A DNA stretch of 64,000 nucleotides, from the NCBI RefSeq assembly GCF_963576675.1, contig NC_088914.1, positions 13,185,001 through 13,249,000 on the forward strand, given 5' to 3'. Each line of letters starts with the position of its first letter. The stretch's first letter is position 1. Of this stretch, positions 32,917 through 44,887 are shown piece after piece. The position numbers and the translations under genes are program-made. The notes beneath the pieces are model-generated. The model was not told the origin of the DNA and made no database searches. It saw nothing but the letters and a program-made list of their open reading frames with translations. Origin of the DNA: Euphorbia lathyris (Eukaryota > Streptophyta > Magnoliopsida > Malpighiales > Euphorbiaceae).

Positions 32917-34830
32917 TTACTGACTTGGGGGATCCTGGAAATGGACGGTATCGATCTTCCTTGTGTGATCGTTCTCTAAATATGGTTTTAATCTTTGCCC
33001 GTTCACCTTAAAAGGATCACCCCCGTACTTGAAAATTTCAACAGCTCCATGTGCGAATACACGGTTCACTATGAATGGTCCTGACCATCTTGACTTGAGC
33101 TTTCCTGGAAAGAGCCTGAATCGTGAATTGTAGAGAAGGACGTTTTGTCCCTCATGAAACACTTTGTTCAGTAGCTTTTTGTCGTGCCACTGCTTGGTCC
33201 TGGCTTTGTAATTTACCGCATTTTCGTACGAGAACAGTCTGAATTCCTCCATTTCGCTCAGTTGTAAACTTCTCTGTTCACCAACAGCCTGTGTCTCAAA
33301 ATTTAAAAATGTTAACGCCCAAAATGCACGGTGTTCCATTTCCACCGGCAGGTGACAAGATTTCCCGTATAACAAACGAAACGGAGACATTCCAATCGGT
33401 GTTTTATAAGCGGTATGATATGCCCATAGAGCATCATCGAGCTTGTTTGCCCAATCCCTCCGAGAGTTGCCAACAGTTTTCTCTAAAATTCTTTTTATCT
33501 CTCTATTGGAGATCTCTACCTGTCCACTGGTTTGTGGATGGTATGGTGTGGCAACCCTGTGTGAGACTCCAAGTTTCCCCATTAATTTTTCAAATTTCGC
33601 ATTACAGAAGTGGGTCCCTTGATCACTGATGATTGCTCGCGGGACCCTGAATCTGGCAAACAGCCTTTTCAGAAATTTTACTACCACACGGGCATCATTG
33701 GTGGGACTAGCCATTGCTTCGACCCACTTGCTCACATAATCCACAACCACTAAGATGTATTTATTTCCTAAGGATGTAGGGAATGGTCCCATAAAATCTA
33801 TGCCCCAAATGTCAAAAATTTCGCACACAACTATGTTGTTGAGGGGCATAGCATTTCGAGCCGAGATGTTGCATGTTCGCTGGCACTCATTACAAGTGCT
33901 AACGAATAGATGGGCATCTTTAAAGGGTGTTGGCCAGAAAAAACCTGATTGAAGAACCTTAGCCGCAGTTCTGCTTGCGCTATGGTGTCCTCCGGCTTCA
34001 CGGTTATGACAGTGGCTTAGAACATCATGTCCCTCTTCTTGCGATATACATCTTCGAATGATTTGGTCCGTGCACAACCTGAAAAGGTAAGGGTCATCCC
34101 AAAAGTAATATTTGACTTCGGAGAAAAACTTCCTTCTTTGATTCGTGGACAGGTTGTGTGGCTTGAGCGAAGTTGCAAGGTAATTAGCTATATCGGCGAA
34201 CCATGGCGCAGACTGTGCTGTATATAGATGCTCGTCAGGAAACCTCTCAACAATTTCTGCTTGTTCCAAACTGCCCTGGTGATCAATCCTGGACAAATGA
34301 TCAGCTGCAACATTCTCCGTTCCCTTTTTATCCTTAATTTCCAGATCAAACTCCTGGAGTAATAACAACCATCGGATCAACCTTGGCTTAGCATCTTTCT
34401 TCGCGAACAAGTACCGCAGCGCAGCGTGGTCTGTGTGAACAACAACCTTGGATAGCACTAAGTAAGGTCTGAATTTGTCGAAGGCATACACAACTGCAAG
34501 AAGTTCCTTCTTGGTAGTTGTGTAGTTCTGTTGAGCCTCATTTAATGTCTTGTTTGCATAGTAAATGGGTCGGAACTTCTTCTCAATCCTTTGTCCAAGG
34601 ACAGCTCCCACACAAGTATCGCTTGCGTCGCACATTATTTCAAAAGGCTGTTCCCAGTCGGGTCCCGCTAATATTGGCGAGTTGATCAGCTTGCTCTTCA
34701 AGAGTTCAAATGCCTGCACACAGCTTGCGGAGAATGAGAATTCAGCTTCCTTATGAAGTAGGGCAGACAAGGGTAATGCAATCTTTGAAAAATCTTTGAT
34801 AAACCGGCGATAGAACCCTGCATGCCCCAA
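32917..34830 (-). pseudogene. Athila pol, RNase H and integrase part
   Basis: A continuous 637-codon frame begins in the RT connection region ([20 protein letters not shown]). It then covers RNase H ([36 protein letters not shown]) and integrase. The integrase has an HHCC zinc finger ([11 protein letters not shown] to CNECQRTC) and a DDE core ([30 protein letters not shown]). The C-terminus ends VHFQDPPSQ and no chromodomain is seen. It is in the same frame as the RT segment upstream, separated by TGA at 34837-34839. It would be expressed only as part of a Gag-Pol polyprotein, so it is listed as broken although open itself. Confidence 0.9.
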
Positions 34831-34836
34831 AAAACT

Positions 34837-35478
34837 TCACACATCCTTTACATTGGTGGGCACACCAAGCTTTTCTATCACCTCGACTTTAGCTTTGTCC
34901 ACTTCCATCCCTTTTTCTGAAATTTTATGCCCAAGGACAATTCCTCCCGTGACCATGAAGTGGCATTTCTCCCAATTTAAAACCAAGTTAGTTTCCTTGC
35001 ATCGCACAAGCACAGCTTCGAGGTTGTTTAGACAACTATCAAAAGAGTTTCCATAAACCGAGAAGTCGTCCATGAATATTTCTACTGTTCGCTCCACCAT
35101 GTCATGAAAAATGGACATCATGCATCGCTGAAGAGTGGCAGGAGCATTGCACAGGCCGAACGGCATTCTTCTGTAAGCATAAGTCCCATATGGACACGTG
35201 AACGTTGTTTTCTCCTGGTCTTCACAATGAATTGCGATTTGGTTGTATCCTGAATATCCGTCAAGAAAACAGTAGAATGCATAGCCCGCTAAACGCTCTA
35301 GCATCTGATCAATGAAGGGAAGCGGAAAATGATCCTTCCTTGTCGCCTCATTGAGCTTCTTGTAATCAACACAAACTCTCCATCCTGTGATTGTTCTTGT
35401 GGGCACCAACTCATCTTTCTCATTGAGGACTACAGTCATTCCTCTTTCTTTGGCACAACGTGAATAGGGCTTGTCCAC
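34837..35478 (-). pseudogene. Athila pol, reverse transcriptase part
   Basis: The frame contains WRVCVDYKKLNEATRKDHFP, FLDGYSGYNQIAI, RRMPFGLCNAPATLQRCM and the catalytic box FMDD in EIFMDDFSVYG. These are RT motifs 2 to 5 of Ty3/gypsy elements. The N-terminal RT segment (VWTSPIHVVPKK) sits in the preceding frame, so there is a one-base shift near 35440-35478. The segment ends at TGA 34837-34839, where related elements continue into SFLGHAGF. Confidence 0.9.
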
Positions 35479-36851
35479 ACACTATCGGATATTGGGTAGA
35501 TAATTCCAACATCGAGAAGCTTGATTATTTCTTTACGTACAACCTCCTTCATGTGGGGATTTAATCTGCGTTGCGGCTGGACCGTTGGTTTATGCTCCTT
35601 TTCCATCAAGATTCTGTGAACACAGACTGCCGGGCTAATACCTTTTATGTCATCAATTTTCCACGCGATTGCAGCCTTGTTTCTTCGCAAAACCGCCATG
35701 AGTTGCGCCTTTTGATCGGGAGTCAACTTTGAAGATATGATGACCGGACGTCCGTTGGGTGGTTCAAGGAATGCGTACTCGAGATGTTGAGGCAGCGGCT
35801 TCAATTCTGGTTTAGACACAGGCACAGTTGGTACCTCTGGTGGTTCTTGATGAGTTGGAACAGTAGGGTCGAACGGAGGTGCAGGAAGGTTGGACTCAAT
35901 GGAACAGCCTGTTCCCACGCATATGTTCACCTCTTCTCCTAATAAAGTTTCTAATGTGTCCTGTTCTTGCAAAGTAGAAAGACTTTGAAAATCATCTAAG
36001 AAACAGCATATGTCATCATTATTATTCGCACGCCTCATAGCCTCGTTCATTTTAAAGATAACTTCTTCCCCATTAATTCTTAAAAATAAGCGCCCCTCAC
36101 CCACGTCTATCAATGCCTTCCATGTTGCTAAGAATGGTCTTCCTAGGATGATAGGAACATGCAAGTCTTCATATATGTCCATTATAATAAAATCAACGGG
36201 CAAAATGAATTTTCCTACTTTTACTAGCACGTCTTCCACAATCCCCCTAGGGTAGCATACGGAACGATCAGCTAACTGAATAGACATGCGAGTAGGTTGG
36301 GGTTCTCCTAGTCCAAGTTTTGCATACACAGAATATGGCATGAGATTTATGCTAGCCCCTAAATCACACAGTGCATTTTCAATATTTAGTTTTCCAATAG
36401 AACAAGGTATCGAAAAACTCCCTGGATCTTTTAGCTTCTTGGGCAGCTGCTGCTTGTCTTGGAGTATTGACGAACAATCTCTGTTGAGTTGTATCATGGA
36501 AATGTTCTCCAGTTTCTTCTTGTTCGATAAGATGTCCTTGAGGAATTTGGCGTATGTCGGCATTTGTGCCAGTGCTTCCACGAAAGGAATGTTTATATGT
36601 AACTTCCTTAAGGTATCCAACACCTTCGAATTCTGCTCTTCCAACTTCTTGTTGATTAGACGCGTTGGATATGGCACAGGTGGAACATACGATGGTGGTG
36701 GTTTATACGTTCTTTCCTCCTCCTCTTCTTCTGGCTCACTTGCTCGGTTAGCCTTCCTTGTTTCTTCATTTCTAGGAACAGCCTGTTCCTGTTCTCCTTC
36801 TTCTTCTTGGTTTGGTGGAACTGGCTGTTCTGGGCCTTCCCTTCCAGCCAT
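35436..36851 (-). pseudogene. Athila gag remnant, protease and start of reverse transcriptase
   Basis: The frame opens MAGREGPEQPVPPNQ, followed by a Glu-rich stretch and the Athila Gag C-terminal sequence (PTRLINKKLEEQNSKVLDTL). It goes on to the protease with CDLGASINLMPYSVYAKLGL and VPIILGRPFLATWKALID, then a linker and the RT N-terminus. In Athila the protease Asp sits in DLGAS rather than DTGS, as here. Only about 200 bp separate this frame from the primer binding site, so the capsid-coding part of gag is deleted. The frame ends PKKEE at the pol frameshift. Confidence 0.85.
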
Positions 36852-37065
36852 TCTTCGTTATCTTTGCCTTTCTCTCTGTCTAGCACGTCGAGCTCCCGCT
36901 CTGTTTCATCTACACGTTCTCTCTAATTCGAGATCGATAGGAAAAATAGGAGGTGCAGCTCTACGCATAAATGGGTAATTAACTTCTTTGTTCCTGCACG
37001 CCTTAACGCACAGATTAAAAACACCCTGTTTTACAGAAATTTCAGCTATAAATTTGTTGCTCTCA

Positions 37066-37084
37066 ATCCCCGGCAACGGCACCA
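37066..37084 (-). promoter_or_regulatory. Primer binding site of the Athila element
   Basis: Minus strand TGGTGCCGTTGCCGGGGAT, six bases inside the 5' LTR. It matches the tRNA-Asp-type site usual for Athila with one change (GGTGCC for GGCGCC). Confidence 0.75.
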
Positions 37085-37090
37085 AAAACT

Positions 37091-38359
37091 TGTTGTCCTC
37101 AGATTAGACTCTAGCAAGTGCACTAGATACAAGTAATAAAGTGATAAGTGAGTATCGTCTCCATAGAGATTGTGATTCAAATCAATATTAGAAATCTTTG
37201 CTAAACAGTATGTGTCACAACAGTGTCTTCTTTTATCGTTGATTGTTTGATGTTGGTTACTTAACAATTCAAGCAGACTGATGAAACAAGAAAATGAAAT
37301 AACTTTTCAAAGGTTTTAGAGAATAGAACAGGCTCGACATGGCTGAACACGGAGTGATACGTCTTACAACATTCCATGAATACAAGACAATGCCAATGAA
37401 GCCAAAGTTTCAGTTTGAAGTGAGTTTGAGTCAACTTTCGTGTGTTCTCAAACTCCTAAGATTTACTAACACCTTTAGCGTCCTAAAGATACGTTCTTTC
37501 TAGCATTAAGAACAAAACTGCATTTCTCGATGAGAAAACCCTTGACACAACCCTCTAACTTGTCATCTTCGAAGTTGGGAGATCAATAGAGATATCGGTG
37601 AAGATGAAAGCAGTGTCCTATCATTCATCTAACACATACATAAATGCCCCAGCATGAAAGTTAAATCCTCATTGACCACAACATTGGCACAATACTAAAT
37701 ATTCATTAAAACATTGTAACACTTACATCTCCGGGTCGGCCAGGCCATGCCCGTTCAAAATGGACTACTCACTCATATCGAGCAATGAGCAGTCGATGGT
37801 TCTTGATACAGCTTGAGACTCCATGGGAGCTCTCTTCTTTCTTCTATTCTATTTCTAAAGAAATTACTAAAAATTCGAACTCCTAAACTTTTCTCTGCTT
37901 CACCTACTTAAAGGGAAAGACAGAGGCCAAAATCGGTACAACTTTCGTACCCTTTTTACAAAAGTAAGTCAACTACCAACTACGACTAAAATAAACTAAA
38001 AAGATTAAATTTCGATTAACCCTTGAACACTCAAGGGGGTGATACTTCAAGTCATCTTGCTTCTTTAGGCAATCCCATCGCCACACACTTTCACCTGTCG
38101 CTCTGCCACTTTCTCTTCCACTGCCACCACGATCTGTCGTTGTCCATCATTGGATAATCCGGCGTTTGACCGCGGGATACAAGTAAGGCTCCACTCCTCT
38201 TGGCTTTAGCAAAACAAGTTGTTTCCAGCGAGTTTGGCATTTATCTTTGCTTATCTGCACAAGGACAGTAATTAGCCCTTATTTCTTACCAAACGACAAA
38301 ATAAAATACCGAAATTTCCTTATAAATACTATGTTACTTAGTCAATTTCATGCCTAACA
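37091..38359 (-). repeat. 5' LTR of the Athila element
   Basis: 1269 bp, same length as the 3' LTR with about two dozen substitutions and no visible gaps. Confidence 0.9.
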
Positions 38360-38500
38360 AAGATCTTGTTGGATTAGTGCTTGATCGGCTTGGTTAAGCA
38401 TACAGACCATTTGTTTGTGCTGTTGAAGCACGTTTAAAAACTGTATCTTTTGACTATTTTCTTGGGCTATTAGTTGTCACTATTTCCCCTACAATTACGC
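38360..38500 (+). pseudogene. Ty1/copia gag relic, continuation beyond the Athila insertion
   Basis: It reads KDLVGLVLDRLG, then stop, then YRPFVCAVEARLKTVSFDYF. This carries on from the sequence broken off at 28071 (SLIVMK). It shows that the Athila element landed inside copia gag. Confidence 0.65.
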
Positions 38501-39398
38501 TGGGGCTAATTGAGAGGGATCAACATTGAGAAAGTGCTAAATAGAGGAAGTGTCGGAGAGTACTCCTCAATTAGCACCACCTGCAAGAAACAGAGCAGGC
38601 TGACCAAAAACGACGGAGGAAGCACTATTTTCGGATAGCAGCTCGCTCCACAAACTAAGGTTAGAAGAGCGTGGGTAGTTCAGGAACGTGGGTAGTTCAG
38701 GAACGTGGGGTAATCCACAATGGAGAAGAGCGTGTTGCGCAAAGGGAGCCAGCTAGAAGGACATGGGTTAGTGGAGTAGGGATGTGGGCACAACGGTTAC
38801 TAGCACTACAAAGCCACGATATTTAAGGAAGAGAAAGATGAGGGAGAAAGGATCCAACAAAAACTCAATTCAACAACAATGAAATCAAATCAAACCAAAT
38901 CCTAATGGAATTCAAACAATTCTCACATTACGGGCTCTAGCTATTCTACAGCCTTAGTTTGTTCGTTCGAATCTTACTTTTAACTTGTAAGCTCTAGCTC
39001 TAGTCTTTCAATTTTCATCAACACAAACATTTCTATATAATCCAAGTAATGTTTCTCTCTTTGAATTCTCTCTTTTACAACATCTTAGTGTAGTCATAAT
39101 CGGTCTTCTAGATTCCACTACAAATTTTAAGCATTTTATGTCCTTTAAGCTTTTACACTTTCGTTTGAATAGAAGTTAGCTCTTAGCTCTTAGCTCTTAG
39201 CTCTTTCTGTAAGCTTTTCACAAAGCTACTGGCATGCTCGCAATCCGATCCAATCCACACTAAAAAGGCACGAAACAGTCACCATTAAATATTCAAACAC
39301 ATTTTTCTCCCTCGAGTGTCAAAGATTAATATAAAATCTATGATTGTGCCTTAACTATTAGCTGGAGGTTTTAGTTCAGTTGGTTCCGTGACAGTAAT
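38501..39398. other. Unassigned repeat-like DNA
   Basis: No open frame of note. A GTGGGTAGTTCAGGAACG motif is tandemly duplicated near 38670-38705, and TTAGCTC repeats occur at 39176-39204. The region may be the end of another LTR element, but boundaries are not visible. Confidence 0.4.
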
Positions 39399-39403
39399 TA
39401 CTC

Positions 39404-40088
39404 TGATGAGGGCATCCGTCCTCCGGAGCAGGAGAGCACGCGAAGCGTACCTGGTAGAGCGCGGGGCGTTAAGAGTCCAAAGTCGATCGAACGGCCCAGT
39501 AGGTCACACACGCGGGGCGTGCCCTTCGAGGCGCGGAGCGTGCAGCCAGCCTTTGGTGAGAGTTCAGACCAGGAGGTCGAGTACGCGGGGCGTATGTCTA
39601 GGGACGCCACGCGTAAGAGTGCCTAACAAGAACCACCAAGTCTAGGCACACAACCACGCGGGGCGTGAGGGAGGCCACGTGAGACGTGTCTGGGTTGAGG
39701 AATACTTCCTCCCCAAGTTCTTCTTGTTGGGAATAATATCTGCCACTTTCTATTTACTGTTTCGCCACTCAGCTATTTACCACTTTGCCATTGAACTTAA
39801 TTACCCTAGTATCTATCTTTATGTATTTCCTACTTTACCCTTATGGTTCCTTAGTTATTGGTAACCCTAGGGGGGGTCTTTTAGTCTATTGCTTTCTGTT
39901 TTTGAAGGAGTATATATTCTCCTCATTTTGCAATGTTTCTTAACTTTGATGAATATTATATTTTGAAGCCTCCATTGGAGCAAGGATATCATCCTTTTGG
40001 GTTTATTCAACCTTCAAGTTTAGCTTGAGAAGTTTGTAATCTTTGTGAGTTTATGATTAAAACTCTCAGATCGATTTAATCTATATCA
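39404..40088 (+). repeat. 5' LTR of the TR-GAG-like element
   Basis: TGATGAGGGC to CTATATCA, 685 bp. Its 5' third is rich in CGCGGGGCGT motifs. It lacks a segment of about 66 bp present in the 3' LTR. Confidence 0.85.
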
Positions 40089-40090
40089 GT

Positions 40091-40102
40091 TGGTATCAGA
40101 GC
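40091..40102 (+). promoter_or_regulatory. Primer binding site of the TR-GAG-like element
   Basis: TGGTATCAGAGC, complementary to the 3' end of initiator tRNA-Met, two bases after the LTR. Confidence 0.85.
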
Positions 40103-40138
40103 CGAGTCGTTTTCCTTACCGGAGACTTCTTCTCGGAG

Positions 40139-42628
40139 ATGGTTCAACCACGTATCACCACCGAAGCCATTGGGACCAATGAGCAAAGGTTCGAAGCACT
40201 AGAAGCAAATATGAAGGCAATGAGCGATAAGATGATGGAGCTTGAAGAGAAGCAAGAAGCGGCTAGAAGAGACATGCACCTTGCTATAGAGAGACTTATC
40301 CTTGAGTTTCGGAATGCCCACACTCAACCCGCCGGAGACCCTCACCGGAAAAATGAAGATGCAATTCGGCATCCACTGGATAGACACCCAACGCCACCTC
40401 CTTTGAGAAACCAAGCATCACAACGAGCGGACCCTCGGGTTCATGAGGTAAGGCATCCTAACGCCATGGTCATTAGAAATGCCAATAGTGATAACGACGA
40501 CGATCTATTTGATGAATTCGATCTGAATAGGATTGCTAGAAACATGGGTATTAGGCATGATGTCGGTATTGGAGATGTTAGGCATGTGAATGATATGAAT
40601 ATGTATGATGTTGTTGGTCCCGCGCATGTGCGTGCCGAGAATTTGGATATTTTGAATGTCGATGATGTAGGTGGTCACGGAAGGGGGAATTATGGAATGA
40701 ATGACCCATATGGGGGTCATGATGTTGGTAGAGGCGACTATAGGGACGGAATGAATGAGAGAGTGGGGTATGGAGGGCACTATGATAGGGATGATGCCTT
40801 CAAGCTAAAGGTTGATCTACCTTCATTTGGAGGGGAACTTGACATTGAGGGGTTCCTTGATTGGTTACTTGAGGTGGAGAGGTTCTTCGACTATGCGGGT
40901 ATACCGGAAGATAGGAGAGTTCGGTTAGTGGCCTATAGGTTGAAAGGAGGAGCCTCGGTATGGTGGGATAATGTGAAGGAAGAGAGGAGAAGAGGAGGAA
41001 GGTAACCGATTAGGTCTTGGAGGAGGATGAAATCGATGATAAGAGAACGGTTTTTGCCGCCCGACTACAAGCAGTATATCTACAGCTCCTACCGGAATTT
41101 CTCACAAGGGCCTAGGAGCGTGCACGAGTATACTTCAGAGTTCTTAAGGCCTTCGGCAAGGGCTAACCTATCAGAAACCGAAAGCCAAAAGACTTCAAGG
41201 TATCTAGAGGGGCTAGGGTATAATATTCAGGACAGAATTGGGACACAAATGGTAATCTGGATTCAAGATGCAAGGAATCTAGCTTTGAAGGCCGAGTCTC
41301 AATTGAATGTTAGAGCACGTGATGGGTACCGGAGGTCGAGGATTGAGGAAGCATGTGAGGAGGGAGGAGAGTCCAAAGAGGTGGACAAGGACAAGAGTGG
41401 CGCTAGCTCAAGTGGTAATAAAGTCTTGAATGGGGGAAAATCACCTAACGGGGACGTGAGACCCTTTAGGACATCTGCACCTCCTAAGGGCAACAATCCA
41501 TACACCAAACCTGCCCCGTTTAAGTGCTTTCGATGCAATGAACCGGGCCACCGATCAAATGAATGCCCAAAGAGGAGGGGTGCTAATGTGGTGGAACGGT
41601 ACGATGATGATGATTATGGAGGAAATGATGGGGTGTATTGTGAACCCATTGATAGTGGATCATCCGGGGATGAGCGGAGAGTCCATATAGTGAAGAGGGT
41701 ACTGATGTCGGTTGAACAAGAGCATGACCCGAGACACCAATTGTTTAGGACTAGAGGTTTAATCCACGAATTGAAATGTGAGTTGATTGTTGATGGTGGA
41801 AGTCAAGAGAACATCCTTAGCAAAGCCACTTTGAGCAAATTTGGCTTAGTGCCCGAGCCACACCCGAACCCGTATCGAGTGGGATGGATTAAAGAGGGGG
41901 AGAAGCTTAATGTCACCCACCGATGCAAGGTTCCTATCTCTATTGGGGCCTTCCAAGATGAGGTTATGTGTGATGTGGTTGATATGGATGTGTATCACTT
42001 GCTTCTTGGGAGGCCTTGGCAATTCGACCGTGGCGCCTCACATGCGGGAAGGGACAACACGTACACCATATTCAAAGAGGGGGCCAAGTACATTCTCATG
42101 CCGTTGAAGGGTCCTACTAAGGAAGAAAAGAAAGACGCCTTAATTGTGTGCCCAAGCCGAGAACCAACACTGCTAGGAGATGCAAGAGTTGGGCAGCCCG
42201 TCGGATTGCTAGTAACGGGAAACCCGAGCCAAGAGGAGAGTATTGCTGATGTGGTAAGCGGAACATCAACCTTGGGGATGAGCCATCCTTGTTCTATCAT
42301 CGAGTTGTGGTCCAACTCTCTTAAAGAAGGGGAGTATGATGAGGGCATCCGTCCTCCGGAGGCGGACCATGAACTAAGGGACGAGGCTCATAGAAAGCTA
42401 ACCGGAGGAGATGAGGAAAAGGGTGAGCAGGAGAGCACGCGGAGCGTACCTGGTAGAGCGCAGGGCGTTAAGAGTCCAAAGTCGGTCGAACGGCTCAACA
42501 GGTCACACACGCGGGGCGTGCCCTCCGAGGTGCGGCGCGTGCAGCCAGCCTTCGGCGAGAGTTCGGACCAGGAGGTCGAGTACGCGGGGCGTATGTCTAG
42601 GGACACCACGCGTAAGAGTGCCCAATAA
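40139..42628 (+). pseudogene. Gag-protease polyprotein reading into the 3' LTR
   Basis: One frame runs from ATG 40139 to 42628 with a single in-frame TAA at 41003-41005. The first part has a coiled-coil-like N-terminus (EANMKAMSDKMMELEEKQEA), then the Ty3 Gag domain (LPSFGGELDIEGFLDWLLEV, RLKGGASVWWDNV). After the stop it continues SMIRERFLPPDYKQYIYSS, a CCHC knuckle CFRCNEPGHRSNEC, and a retropepsin-like domain with CELIVDGGSQENILS and HLLLGRPWQFDR. The catalytic motif is DGGS in place of the usual D-S/T-G. The last about 97 codons lie in the 3' LTR, so the stop codon is supplied by LTR sequence. Only the TAA breaks the frame; it could be a recent mutation. Confidence 0.85.
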
Positions 42629-43087
42629 GAACCACCAAGTCCAGGGACACAACCACGCGGAGCGTGAGGGAGGCCACGCGGGGCGTGCCTGGGTTGAGGA
42701 ATACTTCCTCCCCAAGTTCTTCTTGTTGGGAACAATATCTGCCACTTTCTATTTACTGTTTCGCCACTCAGCTATTTACCACTTTGCCATTGAACTTAAG
42801 TACCCTAGTATCTATCTTTATGTATTTCCTACTTTACCCCTATGATTCCTTAGTTGTTGGTAACCCTAGGGGGGGTCTTTTAGTCTCTTGCTTTTTATTT
42901 TTGAAGGAGTATATATTCTCCTCATTTTGCAATGTTTCTTAACTTTGATGAATATTATATTTTGAAGCCTCCATTGGAGCAAGGATATCATCCTTTTGGG
43001 TTTATTCATCCTTCAAGTTTAGCTTGAGAAGTTTGTAATCTTTGTGAGTTTACGATTAAAACTCTCAGATCGATTTAATCTATATCA
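42337..43087 (+). repeat. 3' LTR of the TR-GAG-like element
   Basis: 751 bp. It matches the 5' LTR except for scattered substitutions, many in the GC-rich 5' third, and an extra segment of about 66 bp near 42361-42426. Confidence 0.85.
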
Positions 43088-43198
43088 TACTCCATGCACA
43101 ACAACCGTAGAGGAAATATTTAAGGTTTCCTCTCGAATAAAATCAATAGATTGTAAATTTAATATTATTTTAAATTGTATCGTACTTAATATATAAAA

Positions 43199-43706
43199 GG
43201 GAAAAGTAATAAAATAATGTTTGTGGTTTGCCTAATTTGTAAAGAGGGAGTCTGCGGTTTAAAAGTTTATAAATAGAGGTTTCTGGTATGATTTAATTTA
43301 CAAAAGAAGGTATTTCAAATTCCAATGTTAAGTTCTCATTATAACCTATGACATTTTTATCTTGAATAAAATTATTCTTGCATATCGACAAAACACGGTC
43401 CCTCCTTGAAAACGCAGCTCCCTAAATCGAAACCATAAATCATATGGTGAAAATTTTACGTTTTTACTAATTTCACAGTTTATGAACTAAATTTATATTT
43501 AAGTTCATTTTACACGGCTGCATTTTAATTTTTAGATATATGTTTTGTCAATATATAAATGTAATTTAAAAATTAAAATAAAATTGTCATTGTTAACAGC
43601 GTAATTTGAAATACCTTGTTGTGTAAATTAAACCATACCGCATACCTCTATTTGCAAACATTTAAATCACATGTCCGCGTTTGTAAATTGCGCAAACAAC
43701 AGGCCG
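43199..43706. mobile_element. Mutator-like MITE, 508 bp
   Basis: Flanked by TATATAAAA at 43190-43198 and 43707-43715. The arms are inverted over about 120 bp (GGTATGATTTAATTTAC with GTAAATTAAACCATACC, AAGGTATTTCAAAT with ATTTGAAATACC). The outermost right bases are diverged. Confidence 0.7.
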
Positions 43707-43715
43707 TATATAAAA

Positions 43716-44094
43716 AGTATAGAGAAATTAATTTATCTTAGATTTATATTAAAAAAAGGTTAAATAAATTTACTAATTAATATGTCAACAATTCGAATTT
43801 TGGATAATATCTTAATTATAGTAAATCAAAGAGGAAAATCAACGGATAAGTAGCTAACAATTAATAGAATAGCAAAATGTCTACTATTGGTAATTTAAAA
43901 ACCTACTAATTTGTCTTGTTTTCTAAAAATAAGTTATTGTTTGCAAAGGAAGAAAATCAACAAATCAAACCATAAATTCAGGCAAAAGATATGGAGTGAA
44001 CACATAAATATAGACATTACTACATGTTAGTTTATTATATATATTGAGCAGATAAATCAAAGAAAGAAAGGAAGAAAGAAGAGAGAAAAACAAA
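43716..44094 (+). promoter_or_regulatory. Upstream region of the Ole e 6-like gene
   Basis: AT-rich, about 380 bp. A TATA-like TTATTATATATATTG sits around 44031-44045, about 50 bp before the ATG. An AGAAAGAAAGGAAGAAAG purine tract precedes the start codon. There are no other open frames. Confidence 0.4.
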
Positions 44095-44887
44095 ATGGCG
44101 AAAAAAGTTGTAGCATTGTTTGTAATGTGCTTGATTGTAGCAGCAGCAGTGAAATTATGTGATGCTGCTGATGAACCCAAACCCATACGAGAAAAGTATA
44201 AGGCATGCTTTGATTCTTGCGAAGCCGAATGCGAGAAGTCCGGCAATGGTTACTCTTTCTGCGAGCAAAAATGCGATAGTGATTGCGGTGCTAAAGAACA
44301 AGCTGGTAATGTGTTATTTTTAGGTTGACACGTAAATTTTTTGTTTGGGTTAGGTTTGACATGCTAACCTGAAAATGATACGAAATGAAACGGATATTTA
44401 AATTATTGTTATATTTTCTCATGTTTTTGCATGTCAATTTTATTAATAAAGGTAATAAAGTACAATTATTACTTGCAAACACGGATAAAACCTTCTATAT
44501 TATTATAACACATTACGAGACCTTCCAACATGATATTTGCCGACTTTTGTATTATTATTGTTAACATATTAATCTAAAAATGACATAAAATATTTAAAAT
44601 TAGTATTATATGCTCCTACATTTTTAAAATTACATGTGACTCGAAAACACGACACGAAATCAACACTGATCCGATTAGGTAAATATGATGTTGACATGAA
44701 ATTTTTTAGGTTGTGTTAGGATCGACTCATTTTTTGACACTAACCAAAAATGGCACAATACAAACCCGATAATTGCCACGTATAATTTCATTCGTTATAA
44801 TTTATAATGATTTTCGGATATGAATATTTATTTAATGATTTTTTCTTATGTGCAGACGAATTGGGTATTAAGTTGAAGGCACCATGA
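44095..44887 (+). CDS. Ole e 6-like cysteine-rich secreted protein
   Basis: Exon 1 is 44095-44305 and exon 2 is 44856-44887, joined across a 550-bp GT-AG intron to give 80 residues. The first about 24 residues (MAKKVVALFVMCLIVAAAVK and onward to CDA) form a signal peptide. The mature part has six cysteines as C-x3-C-x3-C-x9-C-x3-C-x3-C, within KACFDSCEAEC and SFCEQKCDSDC. This is the spacing of the small pollen allergen Ole e 6 family, often named plant thionin-like. Family members are small, acidic and secreted; their molecular role is not settled. The unspliced frame would read through into the intron and stop at 44328, but the exon-2 sequence DELGIKLKAP and the same exon in the broken copy at 2.4 kb support splicing. 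No defect is visible. Confidence 0.85.

Larger units (their letters stand above)
28072..38359 (-). mobile_element. Athila-lineage Ty3/gypsy retrotransposon, two LTRs, decayed coding region
   Basis: Two LTRs of 1269 bp each bound a 10.3-kb minus-strand element. It has a tRNA-Asp-type primer binding site, gag remnant and protease, reverse transcriptase, RNase H, integrase, an Athila env-like ORF and a polypurine tract, in that order. The LTRs differ at roughly two dozen sites by my count, so insertion is fairly recent. The target is copia gag: AAAAT on the left and AAGAT on the right (one mismatch). Most of the gag capsid region is missing and pol has a frameshift and a stop, so it cannot move on its own. 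Confidence 0.9.
39404..43087 (+). mobile_element. LTR retrotransposon with Gag and protease only (TR-GAG-like)
   Basis: LTRs at 39404-40088 and 42337-43087 are flanked by TACTC at 39399-39403 and 43088-43092. A Met-tRNA primer binding site follows the first LTR. The interior of about 2.25 kb encodes Gag, a zinc knuckle and a retropepsin-like domain. Reverse transcriptase, RNase H and integrase are absent, so mobility would depend on a partner element. Confidence 0.9.
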
